This document shows, one piece after another, positions 42,263 through 54,239 of a DNA stretch of 64,000 nucleotides. The stretch is taken from NCBI GenBank assembly GCA_012934845.2, contig WNNJ02001122.1:1-64000 (forward strand), written 5' to 3'. Position numbers and translations under genes: made by a program. A model generated the notes under the pieces. It saw nothing but the letters and a program-made list of their open reading frames with translations. It was not told the origin of the DNA and searched no databases. The stretch is from Pomphorhynchus laevis. Lineage: Eukaryota; Acanthocephala; Palaeacanthocephala; Echinorhynchida; Pomphorhynchidae. Every line of letters starts with the position of its first letter. The first letter of the stretch is position 1.

Positions 42263-43217
42263 CAATAAAAACGATTCAAACTGTATTTCGCAAGTCTATA
42301 ATGAGTGATCGATACAATAATATTTAATGAGGCACTCAGAATAAAACGAGCATGTTCGATGAATTCAGAGTTTGAACGTCACATAAATGAATTAGTTTGC
42401 CAATTTGAGAAACTTAGTTATAACAGATGGAATATTATGACTCAGATTAGAGAAGTTAGAAGACTATCGCGTGAAAGCACATTAGTAACTAATGTGAGAA
42501 ATGACGATAATAGGCATTATCTGGTTGTAGATTTTCATCCTAATCTAGAGTCATTGAGAAGAGAGGTACAATTAGCGTTATCAGGCATTAACTCGATTCA
42601 AAGTAAACCCATAATTGCATTTCACACCTCGAATAAAATATCGACAATGCTAACTAGATCACGATTAGCTAATATCGCTAAAAATGAAGATAGAAGTAAC
42701 TGCAGCAGTAGTTGAGGAGATCGTCAATGTCTTTCATGCAAACACATGATCAATGCAAAGTCATTTAGATCAACAAAAACAGGGGGCTTGTATAACGTTC
42801 ACGGAAACAATAATTGCAAGAGTGTAGGTGACATTTATGTCGGCACGTGCAAGATATGCGGGGCCCAGTACGTTGGTCAGACTTCGCTTAGATTTTCAAA
42901 GCGCATGAACTTAAGACGCTCACAATTAAGATATGGGAAAGCGGCAGATGGTATAATAACGCACGCTCTAGAACACGGGAAAGACGACTGTTTCGAATAT
43001 ATCATTTATAGAAGTGGCATAGACGATGATAACAGAAGGTTGGGAATAGAGCAGCAACTTATAGGATATATGCATTCAGAAGCACCTCATGGCTGTAATG
43101 AAAACCAACAATTTATTTGGTCTGCGGTAACGTAATGTTCTTTAACATTGTTGTTTGATACTGTTGAAATTGTTATTTGTTAAGCTAAAAGATCATATTG
43201 TATTTTGTGTTTTAGAT

Positions 43218-43257
43218 TTGACTGAAGAAGCTCTAGTTTAAGAGCGAAACGTTTCAA
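43218..43257 (+). ncRNA. Hammerhead ribozyme, minimal type (PLE copy 2)
   Basis: Helix I TTGA (43218-43221) pairs with TCAA (43254-43257). The core CTGAAGA is at 43222-43228, helix II AGCTCT-agttta-AGAGC at 43229-43245 (five pairs), GAAA at 43246-43249, and C-G-T-T at 43250-43253 gives the two-pair helix III with T at the cleavage site. All conserved core bases are present. It lies about 85 bp after the GIY-YIG stop of PLE copy 2, a typical 3' terminal position. Confidence 0.82.
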
Positions 43258-43289
43258 TAAAAATTTGCTGTTTTTTCTTGGTTTATACA

Positions 43290-44073
43290 ATGATTTTCCT
43301 CAAAAAGAGGAAAAAATATTCTCCTTACTAATAATGGGGAGAATATTAAGTGTTGAAGATTCAGAGATATTAGACTCAGAAAAAATGAAATGTATAGAAA
43401 CCATAGATGATATTTATGACATTTTGTTAACAATAAAGGATCTTGTAATTTTATCACAAATTAATGGCTTGTATAGAATTCTGGGACATCCTGCTATAGA
43501 TGCAAAAGAAAGATCAAGAAAAGTTAAAGAACTGGGAATAAGAGAAAAAATAATTTGTCCCATACAACAATGTTAATAACATGTTTATTCAAAGAAACAA
43601 TAGTGGTAAATTATTATAAAGAACATCATAGATACCCAAATTTATTGTTTTCAAACTCTGACAATTCTTACATAAAGAGATGTATAAGTGAATGCAAGCC
43701 AATAAACACATCTCACAAATTCTACCACTTATTTCAATGGGATTCAGTAAAGAGATTGAAAACATTCAACATCCCCACAATCCTAGATCTCAATCTACTT
43801 ATGTCTGATAAATCTCTATCACCGAATTTAAAAGAACTAGAAAAGAACAAGAAAAACAACCGAGGAATTGGACTCTCTGAAGATCGAAAAGTCATAAAAT
43901 GATTAAAAACAAATTTCTCAGATGTGATAACATTTTTAAATTCAATCAATGAGACTGGCATAATAAAAAATGAATTAGTTATAGGGTTAAGTCGCAAAGA
44001 ACGAGAAGTAAAACCCATACCTAGAATGTTCGTGTAGCCAGCACTGACCAGCATGCTTATTAGATCATATAAA
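43290..44073 (+). pseudogene. Endogenous mononegavirus-like L polymerase, N-terminal part (L3a)
   Basis: Frames 43265-43576 and 43555-43902 and the following sequence encode the N-terminal L region, including LSQINGLYRILGHPAIDAKE, a block typical of mononegavirus L proteins, and the pre-palm GLSRKERE block. A TGA at about 43900 and a frameshift near 43560 break it. At 44073 the frame is cut within an IRSY motif and resumes at 49319, so about 5.2 kb was inserted later. It begins just after the 3' end of PLE copy 2. Confidence 0.85.
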
Positions 44074-47000
44074 AAAAGAATTTATTTTAACGTGGCAAAT
44101 GCGTGCCAGCGCACGCTTACATGACCACAACAAAACAAAACTGTGAATCAGGTGTCGAGAAGGTGTGAACGGAGGAGGTGTTTGAATGTGATAAAGGAGG
44201 GGCGCGGCGGACGTCGAGAGGGAGTTGATTCCAGGCGAGTGAGGCGGCGACGAGGAAGGATCGGAGACCGTAGTTGTTGGAGTAATTAGGAACGTGGAGT
44301 AAGAGGGTATGACAGGAACGAAGCGATAGCGAGGTGGGGCGAGTATCGTCTAAGAAAGGAAGGTTGATGAACGATAGGGAGCCGACAGCGATGAGACGAA
44401 AAGGTAACGAGAAGAAGGCGGAGTTTGATGCGGATGTGAATGGTGGGCCAGGAGAGTTGGGCAAAATATGTGGATGTGTGGTCGAAGCGACGGAGGCGAA
44501 AGAGCACTCGAACGGCGGTGTTGATTATTCGTTGTAGGGGTAGGATGATGGATTTTGGAGAATTGGCGAAAAGGCTAAGGCAGTAATCGATTTTAGGAAA
44601 AAGAAGCGATGAAAGAAGAGACATACAAGAACGGAAGTCGATAAGGGGGCGGATACGGCGGATGTCACGAAGAATTAAGTTAGATGAGCGGACCTTGTCA
44701 CGGACGAAGGGTTTAAGGGAAAGGTGATCATCGAAATGGAAGCCTAAGAAAGTGAGATTGTGGACTATAGGGATGATCGATGAGGCAAAAGATACAATGG
44801 GAGGAGATATGCTTGGGTTACGGGGAAGGATCCACATTATTTTACACTTTTCAGCGTTTAGAACGAGATGGAGATTTGAGAGACGTTTGTAGATAGAAGA
44901 AAGACAGTTGGAGGCAGAAATGCCGATATCGTGTATGCGATGTGCGGGTGCATGAGCATAGATTAGAATGTCATCGGCGTATTGCATGACGTTAAAGGAG
45001 TAAGGTTTGATAAATGGAGAGAGATCGCCAAGCAAAAGAGAGAAAAGCAGGGGACCTAGGACTGAACCTTGTGGGACCCCGCAAAAAATATGGATGGGAG
45101 GGAGGATGATGAATTAGAACAGACGCGAAATGAACGGTCGGATAGATATGAGGCGAACCAAGCTGCGGAGGAGGAAGAAAAGCCGTAATCATAACGAAGG
45201 CGAGAAAGGAGGACGGAGTGGTCGACAATGTCGAATGCGGAGGAGAGGTCGAGGGAGATGAGAACACTATATAGAGCCTTGTCTCGAGAAATGAGTAAGT
45301 CGTTGTACACTTTTATGCATGCGATTTTTGTCGAGTGATTAGAGCGGAAAGCGGATTGGAAAGGAGGTTACAGATTGGATGAGGAGAGATAAGCGTTGAT
45401 TTGTATTAAGATGAGGCGTTCTAAGAGCTTTGAAAGAGTAGGGAGTAGTGAAATGGGGCGATAGCTAGAAGGAAGGGAGGGGTCGAGCGATTGTTTCTTA
45501 AGGAGGGGACGAACGATTGCGGATTTCCAGTGTGAAGGGAAGATACGACTGCGGATGAACGAGTTAAACAAGGTTGTGAGAAATAGGGATATCGATGAGC
45601 ATATAGATTTTAATATGTGGGTAGGCAGGGGATCGGTAGGTGAGGTTTTGTTGGGCAAAAACATGAGGACAGATGATACTTCTGTAGGTGATACAGGGAG
45701 AAGATGAAAGAGTTCCGGAAGGATGAGAGTAGACTGGGCAGAGTGGGATAGGATGGAGACCGGGGTGTGTGAGAGCAGCGTGGATACTTTAGTCTGGAGA
45801 AATGACGCATAATCATTAGCATTGATGTCGCAAGGCGTAGAGGAACGAGCCAGGATTAAGTTAAAAGTATGCCAGAGAGTCTTAGAGTTGAATGAAGTGA
45901 TGATTTTATGCTGCCAGAAGGAGTTGCATTTGGTACGTAGTAGGTGGAGATGAGACCGGCGAAGAGCAAGACAGGAATCACGGAAAAACGGAGTAATCGA
46001 GCGGAAATCGCGTCTGAGAGAGCGGCGATAGACTCGAAAAGCATGGCGGAGTCGACGCTTTGAGAGTAGACATTGGATGTCAAACCATGGGGCACGGTGC
46101 AAGCGACGGTGTTGGTGAGACTTGAAGGGCAAGAGAATATCGAGAGTGGATGTGAGTTCAGAGTCGAAAAGAAAGGCGAGATCGTGAGGAGATGAATATG
46201 TTATTGTGGGTAATGATAGAGACGATTTGAGTAAGGCAGAGCGGAGAAGGGAGAGGTCAAGATTTCTCCAAGGGCGACGTAGGATTGTAGGTGTGTGAGG
46301 AGGGGTGTGGTTGCGAGTGAGATCAAGGATGATAAGAAAGTGATCGGATAGACCAGGATCAGAGATTGACAGTGAGGTGTAGACAGTAAAATGATCGGGG
46401 ACAGTGATGATGTCGAGTGCCCCACCAAGTATATGTGTGGGGGCAGTGGAGATTAGTTTGTAATTGTAGTTTAATAGAATGTTGATGAAGCGGATGGAAT
46501 CCGTGGAAGAGGGGCGTTTTAGGCGGATATTGAAGTCGCCTAGAACGAGTGAAGGGATTGAGGACAAAGAACAATGAGAAAGGAGGTCAGCGAGTTCGGT
46601 AAAAAATAAGGCTGTAGGAGCTGATGAACCAGGACGGTATACAATGGCGAGATCTAGAGTGATCGGGTTAGAATAACGATAAGTGAGCAATTCAAAAGAG
46701 CAAGGACTGAAAGGGGGATTGATTTTGCGAAGAGACGCTGGGTGACGCGCAAATGCGACGATGCCGCCATGATTAGAGGATTTAGAAGGGCATGAGCTGA
46801 GGGGGCGGGCGGATTCGACTAGGGAGCAACCGGCAGAGAGCAGACGGCGAATGGAAAGGTCGTCGGAATCTGAGTGCCAGGATTCGGTGAGGCAGAAGAG
46901 ATCGATGGATTGCTTGGTGAATAGGTTGAGGATAAGATCGGATTTATTGAGAATAGATCTAGTGTTGAGGAGACCGAGGCGGAAACCGTGTGCTGTGGCG

Positions 47001-47850
47001 AAAGAGTCTAGTGGAGAAGACACATAGGAGAGATGGAGCGCCATCGAATTTTTGGACGGGTGTGGACAACTTGAAAATTTCCGTCTATGTTTCGGATGGA
47101 GAGTGATGTTTCGCCGTTTTCCTCGCGACGGCGTTTTTCGATGCGGGCTGAAGAGATTTGAGCGATTTCAGAATGGGCGCGATCGGGGAAAATTCGAGTG
47201 GTTGAAGATGACATGAGTTTGAATCGTTGAGAGAGGACAGAAGACGCGTGAGAGCGATGCTTGAAAACAATTTTTAGGAGAGGGGGCTGGGAAGGATTAG
47301 ATTAAGAAGATTTGTTTAGACGGATGAATGCGACAGGAGAAATGTCCTTGAAAAAGGATGGTTTATCCGCAGGGACAATAGACGAGAGGATGGATCTGAA
47401 GGCGGAAACATCGTGGTCCAGACGTGCTTGTGGAGATAAGGAGTTAGAAGGCGTGATATTAGTAACAATGACGCAACGATCGCGAGAAGCAAAGCGCTTC
47501 CGTAAAGGAGGACTACTGACGTCAGTAGGTGAGATCACGATAGAAGAGCTGTCAGTTGATGATTTGGAGGGATTTGGTTTGACGACGGGAGACATAGAGG
47601 ATAATGATAATAAAGAGGGTGGCAAGCGATGTGAGGAAAGGTTATGAGTGGAAGGATAGTGGAGGTTGGTGGAGGTGATTTTGATTGATGGATGCAAGTT
47701 ATTGAGAAACGAGACGGGAAGGACGGGACGTGGGGTGTCAGGGAGTGAAGATGACATGGAATAGGAAGTGTATATGGTGGCAGGGTCGGTGGGTGGAGAA
47801 AGGACATTAGAAACGACGGGGGTAGTTTGAGTTGACGTGTTGGATGTTGA
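44074..47850 (-). mobile_element. CR1/L2-type LINE (LINE D) with ORF1 and broken ORF2
   Basis: Minus-strand ORF1 (47045-47757, one frameshift) has CVIVTNITPS and ends with a basic region. ORF2 begins at 47044 with an APE endonuclease (LNTRSILNK, LTESWH, GGIVAF, LGDFNIRL, GLSDHFLI), an RT start (RPISLLPTLSKLLERL), and after frameshifts LDLSSAFDIVDHSVL, PQGSVLGPLLFSL, QYADDILIYAHA and the C-terminal WNQLPLDVR end by about 44117. GC content is clearly higher than the neighbours. Direct copies of aaaaaaagaa at about 44074 and 47857 may be its target duplication, which would mean it inserted at the edge of the N2 fossil. Confidence 0.82.
45368..47044 (-). pseudogene. LINE D ORF2, AP endonuclease and start of RT
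   Basis: The 558-codon frame contains an apurinic-like endonuclease (about residues 20-240) and RT fingers with RPISLLPTLSKLLER (about 525-540). It stops at 45368, and the palm (YADD) follows in other frames (44286-45310). The endonuclease nicks target DNA for target-primed reverse transcription in this family. Confidence 0.85.
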
Positions 47851-47853
47851 TAT

Positions 47854-49188
47854 GTGAAAAAAAGAAAATTAGAAAGTTCATTTGACGAATCTACAAGCGC
47901 AAAGATTTCAAATAATTCAACTGACATAATGATTGGAATTGCTGGCTCATATAGTGATGTGGTCGAGTTGAACATTAATCTCCCTGAGGTTAATGGTGAA
48001 CCTATGATTGGAATTCAAATGGTATCTGATATACCTACTCTTGGCGAACTCACCATGCCTATTCTAAGAGACTCTACTAGAGAGGTAGCAGCAACGAATG
48101 CAGCACGATGGGGATATGATCAGTTCCCTACTTCTCAAGGAGTCTTTCACAGAAACTTATTCTCTGCGGCATGTTATACAATTGTAAAGTATGGCCTAAT
48201 ATGAGTATGTGCCAATGACCCCAGTATTCCCTTAACTGCTGCTAACAGTGTCCGCGACGGTAGATGGGTATATGTCGATGAGAGACACGTAATGAAAAAC
48301 CCTGAGGCGATGGATTTGACGCCTCCTTTAATACGGGAGGCCCTAACAATGGTTATTGCCAGTAAGGTCAGCTCGTGGACCTGTAATCACCATGTTGGTA
48401 CTGCTTGCGGTGTTGGATACATAACAAAACTGCTATCCTCTTTTGGAAATGGAGTCCCTGATGAAACAAAGAGATCAGCAGTTCATTCAGCTGGACATTG
48501 TGCTGGGACTCTAAGAATCTTACGACGTATTGGTATTGCTGGAATAAAAGATGTGGCAAATATACATGAGGCTGGCGATGTTAGATTCAGCCTTACTGAT
48601 GACTTCAAACTCCACACCCTGGGTCTTCCCGCTGGTGCTAATAAACTTTCAATTGGGTATGCAATTTTGCAGAGACTGATTAAAAATCCGGTAATGAGGG
48701 CAGTTCCGGGACCTGCAGATTTTATAGCACTCGCTGAAGCTTATCATACTGCTATGAACAACCGTGTTAGGTACCACATTGGTAGCTTTTACTTGACCGG
48801 TTATCAGAGAATCACTGAGCATGACAAAATTATGAGTACTACTTTAGGCCGTTTAGGATCATTTATTGCTGTTAATTATGCTGCTACAAGTTTAGCTAAA
48901 TCTCCAAGCATTGAAGCTACAGGACGGGAAGGTGCTGCACTACGATATCAAAATTATGAAGATTTTGATGAAGAGTGGCATCGACTTCTTATTGAGGTGA
49001 GGAGGGCTAAGGTTAGTGAAAATTAAATCAGAGAGATCCGTGGTGAAGGAGCTTTAATGAGAGTTGCTGATTATGAACTCCTTAAAGGTAGAATGACAAG
49101 AATAGCTGAGGAGAGAAGATTACATGTCGGTGCTGGTGTCAGTCAAGGGCCTACTATTGCTCTACCACCTACTGGCCCTGCCGATTGA
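47854..49188 (+). pseudogene. Endogenous viral nucleoprotein-like gene (N2)
   Basis: One frame of about 445 codons runs from 47854 to TGA 49186-49188 with two in-frame stops (TGA 48202-48204, TAA 49024-49026). It has no known enzyme motif. Notable blocks are RWGYDQFPTSQGVFH, CGVGYITKLLSSFGNG and GLPAGANKLSIGYA, followed by HIGSFYLTG. The length and composition fit a negative-strand nucleoprotein; a chuvirus-type N is my best guess. It is unlike N1 at 6.6 kb. The natural start codon appears lost at the LINE D junction. It sits inside the L3 polymerase fossil. Confidence 0.6.
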
Positions 49189-49318
49189 TTATAAAGTGAC
49201 AGGGAAAAGATATACAGTTCTGTTGAATACCTGTTCAGAGGTTTCACTATATATAATCACCATATTTAACCCACCAAAAAATCATTTCAGTGCAATCATT
49301 TCATATGATATCACAATA

Positions 49319-52300
49319 ATATGTTGTGATAACTGAAGAGATGATTGCAACTGACTTTCTACCACTGTTTCCAGAAATCACAATGAAAGACGACTTACAG
49401 AAGTTAACAGAGAGAATGATATCAGCAACAGCTAGTGATAAAAAGATCTTAGGATCAATTAATAAGAAAGTTGATTATGAAGTATTTTACATGAGCATCA
49501 AGTGAAATTCAAAATGAGGGATGATTTAGTATTTGAATGTTTTTCCTTTATGGATCAGTTGTATGGTTTCGAAAATTTAATATCTAGAACACATAAAATA
49601 TTCTCTGAATCTCTTATATATACTGCTGACTCTGATTATCTACCAGAATGGGATTTTAAGAATCACAAGCCCATATTGAGCAACTATACTTGGACTGATC
49701 ATCAAGGAGGGTTTGAAGGGCTCCGTCAAAAAAGATGGACGGCTGTAACAGTCTCAGCTATTAAATTAGCTAGTCTTAACACCAATACAAAGATTTCTAT
49801 ATTAGGACAAGGTGATATTAAGGATCAAAATCAACACGACTGGAGTAGAAATTCAGCATATCAAAGAATATTGTATAAATCAATTAAATGGATTTAGAAG
49901 AGAACTAGACAATATGTACTCAAGAATAGGATTGTTTCTAAAAATGGAAGAAACGTGGATGAGTGAGTCCACGTTAAGCTATGGTAAATTTATGATATTC
50001 AAGGGGAGTGCTCTTCCAACCTCATTAAAAAGAGCCAGCTCATTCATACCCTATTCTTCAGGGTCTATTCTTAATCCCTACCTTAGACAACTCTATATCA
50101 ACAATATCAGCAAATGGGATGTCAATGTCCATGAATGACTTAACCTCTGATATGGCATAAATAGGCACCATCTTAGAAACATCTCTATGTTTTTTATATC
50201 ATCTTAAAAATTCATTGCTATTAGGATGTGGATTAGACTCCGCCCTTCCTGTCCTCATTGAGAACTCCAATTGGTATAATTTCAAAAGACAAAATTTCAA
50301 TAGTTTTAAAGGTAGAACACTGTTATTAAAATTGATAATGTTATGTGGAGGCATTCTAGGAGGTTACCCTGTTGTTGTCCTTTGCACTTTGTTGTCAGAG
50401 GATTCTCTGATCCCTTGACAGAATGGTTGGTCTTTCGAAACAAAACTATGTATTATCAATAGAAGTAGTCATTTAAAATCATTTATTAATAATATGATAA
50501 ATATAGATGTTATTACACCAAAAAGTTATCAAGGATTAATATCAGAACCTTTAAGCCTCAATATTGTGGAAAACAATCGTTCTGAAGGGTGTTTAAAGGA
50601 ATTTGTAGCAATTATTTAAAGAATGCCAATTGGATAAAAAATGATTATTTCAAAGAATTTATCAAAGCAGACAATAAAGAAAAAGATAAATTAATTGACA
50701 TTTTGAAAACTATGATACCTTATGATGCTAGATTAACTCATGAAATAATGGAGTCAACTGTTTGGGGGTATATAGACAATGTAATCTCTCGTGTTAGATC
50801 CATGTCCACAATGCAAGTATTAGCTTTAAAAAACAGTCAAAGAGCGCCCATAAAAGATATGAAGAATGCAGAAATAAATTGTATGAAAAATACATTGATG
50901 AGAATTTATCGACACCAAAATGTTCATTTAGATATTAAGCTGACATGTTCTAGGGTTATAGCGCAAACGTTGAGGGAAGAAAGCTGGAAAATAAAGCCTA
51001 TTGTAGGAGTAACTACACCACATCCGCTATAAATGTTCAAACTTGTGTTCGTTGGGTATGTGACATGTGTCAACTATGTAAAATGGAGAAGAATGACTAC
51101 ATATTATGCACTGGAAGCAAAGAACTATCAGAAAGAAAAATTTGTGTATTCTCAAGAAGGAACTCATAGCCCTTACATAGGTTCTAAAACCAATGAAACG
51201 ATTTAGTCTGAAGTAGAGAAACTACCTACTAACCCCGATCCTCTGACTCATAAGGCTGTCCGTTTACAAAGAGTCATAGGGTGGTTTATATCAGAGGACA
51301 CCCCCATAGCAAATATAATATCATTCACTTTGACAGCTATAACAGATGCAGATCCAAATAGGTTTCGCACTCAACATTCCGCAGTAACTGGATCTGAGGA
51401 TCATAGATTCAGAGACTGTCACAAAAGCTGGTACATTCATTAGTACATTATATAATTTCTACACACACATTTATGTATTCACATCAATACTAACTAAATA
51501 TTGTAAAGGGTCACAAAATGTAAATATTCATTATCAAGCATTGATATGTTGTTGCCAGTATCTTGCTTTGATTGACTTCGTAACAGATTTTAAAAAAACA
51601 CTCAATCATCCTTCACTTAATAAGGATAAATTCAGATATCATTTCCCTCTTGACTGCCCTCTTTGTATCGTGCCTGTGAATGAAATCGAAAGTTACATAT
51701 ATAAGATTCACAAAACTTATAAGATCCCAAATAATAAACACAACAAATTGTTATGGGTCCCAAAAGAGAAATTATTGAAATCTGAAATAGGACCTAGAAG
51801 ATATAAAACAGATTTAGTACATGATGAAATGGCAAAATCTATGTCAAAGTCTTTGTTGCATCATTGTGTTGGCAAGATCACAGCTGATATGGTCTTAAGT
51901 AATATTTATTCTTCAGAAATTAGCTACAAACTACACAATAGGCTACCTTACCTGATCTATTTTTAGGTCACTAAAAATAGATCCTGTCTTTGTCATAAGA
52001 AGAACTACAAAATTAATAAAGTTAGGAATTACTTATAATAGATTATCAAAACAAGTCAGTAAAGTGCATTTTAAAAATGAGAAAATATACAATCTAGTCA
52101 GAAAACACCTTGACGATTAAAATCCAAGATGTTTTATTTATTTGATTCCTATTTGTGAAGATTCTAAAAAATTATCTTTATTAAAACAATCATTTCCCGA
52201 TATTTATATCCCGAAATTTTGTAATAAGAAATTATCAGTCTCATGTGTATACATATCAAATTATTATTCTTAGCGTGTGTTGAACTCAATTTATCTAATT

Positions 52301-53593
52301 TGCCCAGCAGACTAAGTGATATCATCATTCCATCAAGAAGAAAAGAAACCTCTGAGGATGGATTAGGTTATATCACATTGTATCTCAAAAGTGTACTTAA
52401 AGTTGAAAATGTAGTGCCATTTAATTATATTAATGAGTATGACTTATCCGATGAAGCTTTATCTAATGCGTGGAATTTATTCAATGTAGATGATCAGAAA
52501 AAAGAATTGTTAAAATATAATATATTGATAACACAAATTAATGAATGCAACATGGACATAATTTATTCTAATTCATCCTTATTTATTCGTATCTATGCTA
52601 AAAGGGATAATAGAAAATTCAATTTTACTTTGTGATATAACATTTGATAAAGAATTTAATAATTGGAGATCATGGAAGTCATATATGATTCTGTGTTACA
52701 AGATGTTAGAAGTGTGTGATGAAATTCACATAAATGTGAGCTCATGCTGTTTAGGGTTGATAGGAATAATAGTGTATTACTGGGCATGTTTAGATCTCTC
52801 TGTTGTATGTAGGAGATGTAATATTTGAAGTAGAATTAACAATGACTTGATAATTATAATAAAAAGAGGAAGAGAGAAAAAACACAAATTCTTAGAATCA
52901 ATTGAGTTAGAAGACAAATTTGTAGAGGCATCCACAAATTATGGAATGGTACAATATATAACATCAGGAGATATAACAAAGAGAATGACTCCTGCAACAA
53001 AGAATGATCTAAGTCCGCAAGATTTAATAACTCTAATTATTCAGGTGTATCGAATTTATTGACTCATAAGACCAAAATTCTTGTCTTTGGTAAAATTACA
53101 CAATTCTTATTTTATTAACGACTTGTTAACTGTTAGAAATTCACTTGACTCCATCATAAACTATTCAGTCAATCATTTAGCGTCGAAAAATTACTTCGAT
53201 TATAAGAGCAAAAGAGATGTTGAGGTTAAGAAATTTTTGATTAGTTTAGGCAGAAGAATGCTAATAGGCTTTGTATTTTCTGATATGATGATAAAATATA
53301 CATTCACTAATATGATTGTAAATGATATAGAAAACAATATATATCAAGATAACATTGAAATTATAATCAATTATATTAATCAAAAAATATATGTAAAAAT
53401 GGGTGATGATTTGGAAAGGGGGATAACTATATGATGTTCAAGTACAAATTGAGTGATTTAATAGGATCAAGAGGGATAGCATCCCTGAAAGAATTGGTCC
53501 TATATGGCGTGATAGCTTTTGAGTATGAAAGAGATCACAGATTAAATTATGATGAATACACATTAGGAATTCTCAATTCAATAGAGCGATAAT
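49319..53593 (+). pseudogene. Endogenous mononegavirus-like L polymerase, RdRp to C-terminus (L3b)
   Basis: L3 resumes at YVVITEEM and continues to about 53593. The motif A region has lost its Asp and has a stop. Motif B GGFEGLRQKRW is intact. Motif C has lost two residues of GDNQ. Next come an ETWMSES block with KFMIFKGSALPTSLKR, a GGILGGYP block, and then the capping region with GVTTPHPL and GSKTNETI, which resemble the GxxT and GSxT motifs of the PRNTase domain. Frames 51541-53434 cover the poorly conserved methyltransferase and C-terminal part. With the N-terminal part this is nearly a full-length L, broken by many stops. Confidence 0.85.
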
Positions 53594-53678
53594 ATAATCT
53601 TTATCAAAAGGACAATCAATTGTGAAAATATTAAAATTTCACTCTTTTAATCTGCATGGAATATCATCCATTTTATGC

Positions 53679-53885
53679 AAGTAACATTTTTATTGAAAAA
53701 AAAAATTATAAATAAAAATAATAAAAAAATTTAATCAAATATGAATCAGATTGGAATGAAATTAAAATCAAAAAGATTGTTGAAAGTAACATTTTTATTA
53801 AAAAAAAATTATAAATAAAAATAATAAAAAAATTTAATCAAATATGAATCAGATTGGAATGAAATTAAAATCAAAAAGATTGTTG
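53679..53885. repeat. 105-bp tandem duplication at the L3 end
   Basis: A unit beginning aagtaacatttttattgaaa is repeated from 53784 with few changes. Each copy has an A-tract. It follows the end of the L3 fossil, so it may include viral trailer or gene-end sequence duplicated after integration. Confidence 0.75.
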
Positions 53886-54002
53886 TTTAAAAAAGCAAGA
53901 GGGGAATGACAACTCATTAAATGGAATTAACCAACATATTGTTTATCAAAACAACATTTTATTGAGGTTTTTAAAAAATTGTTTTATTTATTCTAAGGCA
54001 TA

Positions 54003-54045
54003 AGTTCTTTCTTGTTGTCAAGAAACAACAAGAAAGAACTTAAGT
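54003..54045. repeat. Short perfect inverted repeat
   Basis: aagttctttcttgttg and its exact reverse complement lie within 43 bp and would form a hairpin with an approximately 17-bp stem and short loop. It has no other known role. Confidence 0.7.
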
Positions 54046-54150
54046 TCAACGAAAACTTACAAATTTGTAAAAGAACGAAATCCACCATGAATTCTTCCCA
54101 GACCATTTCATGTTATAAATATGATTCTGCTTTCTGTTTCTGTGCTTGTA

Positions 54151-54190
54151 TTTTTTCTGAGGAAGGCGTTACGCCGAAACGTAATTAAGT
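54151..54190 (+). ncRNA. Hammerhead ribozyme, minimal type
   Basis: CTGAGGA (54157-54163), helix II AGGCG-tta-CGCC (54164-54175), GAAA (54176-54179) and C-G-T-A (54180-54183) match the PLE hammerhead pattern with A at the cleavage site. Helix I is weak and T-rich. No PLE coding remnant is immediately upstream, only the end of the viral L3 region. Confidence 0.7.
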
Positions 54191-54239
54191 GTAATAAATA
54201 AGAAAAACTAACTACTGATTTTCCTGCTTCTACCTTGTG

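Larger units (their letters stand above)
41853..42316. mobile_element. Non-autonomous PLE-like insertion with inverted ends and 12-bp target duplication
   Basis: ataatatttaat stands at 41841-41852 and again at 42317-42328, and the surrounding PLE frame continues across it. The insert's ends are inverted repeats: roughly 41890-41990 matches the reverse complement of 42225-42315. The left side has about 40 bp more outside the repeat. Both repeats carry hammerhead-like motifs (GGACC...GAAAGCTC), minus on the left and plus on the right. No RT or nuclease is encoded in the roughly 240-bp middle. This matches PLE terminal architecture without the ORF, so it probably moves with PLE enzymes supplied in trans. 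Confidence 0.8.
40798..43135 (+). pseudogene. PLE copy 2, RT plus GIY-YIG, split by a 464-bp insertion
   Basis: The coding order is KKADKGPHAVVWCRDEY, FGTFYMLPKVH, RPIVSCIGTPTELLS, stop at about 41328, GTAMGTPFAPTFA, frameshift, RYIDDIFFWLSD (41598-41633), FLDVTAYV, the connector, interruption at 41853-42316, continuation from 42317 in the same reading sense, then stop at about 42713-42715 and CLSCKHM, GDIYVGTCKICGAQYVGQTSLRFSKR to TAA 43133-43135. Joining the two sides across the insertion restores the frame without loss of a codon. A hammerhead follows at 43222. Confidence 0.88.

Noticed and set aside
47302..47975. ORFs 47312-47647 plus and 47535-47975 minus
   Set aside because: They are alternative frames of LINE D ORF1. 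Only the minus frame with CVIVTNITPS was kept.
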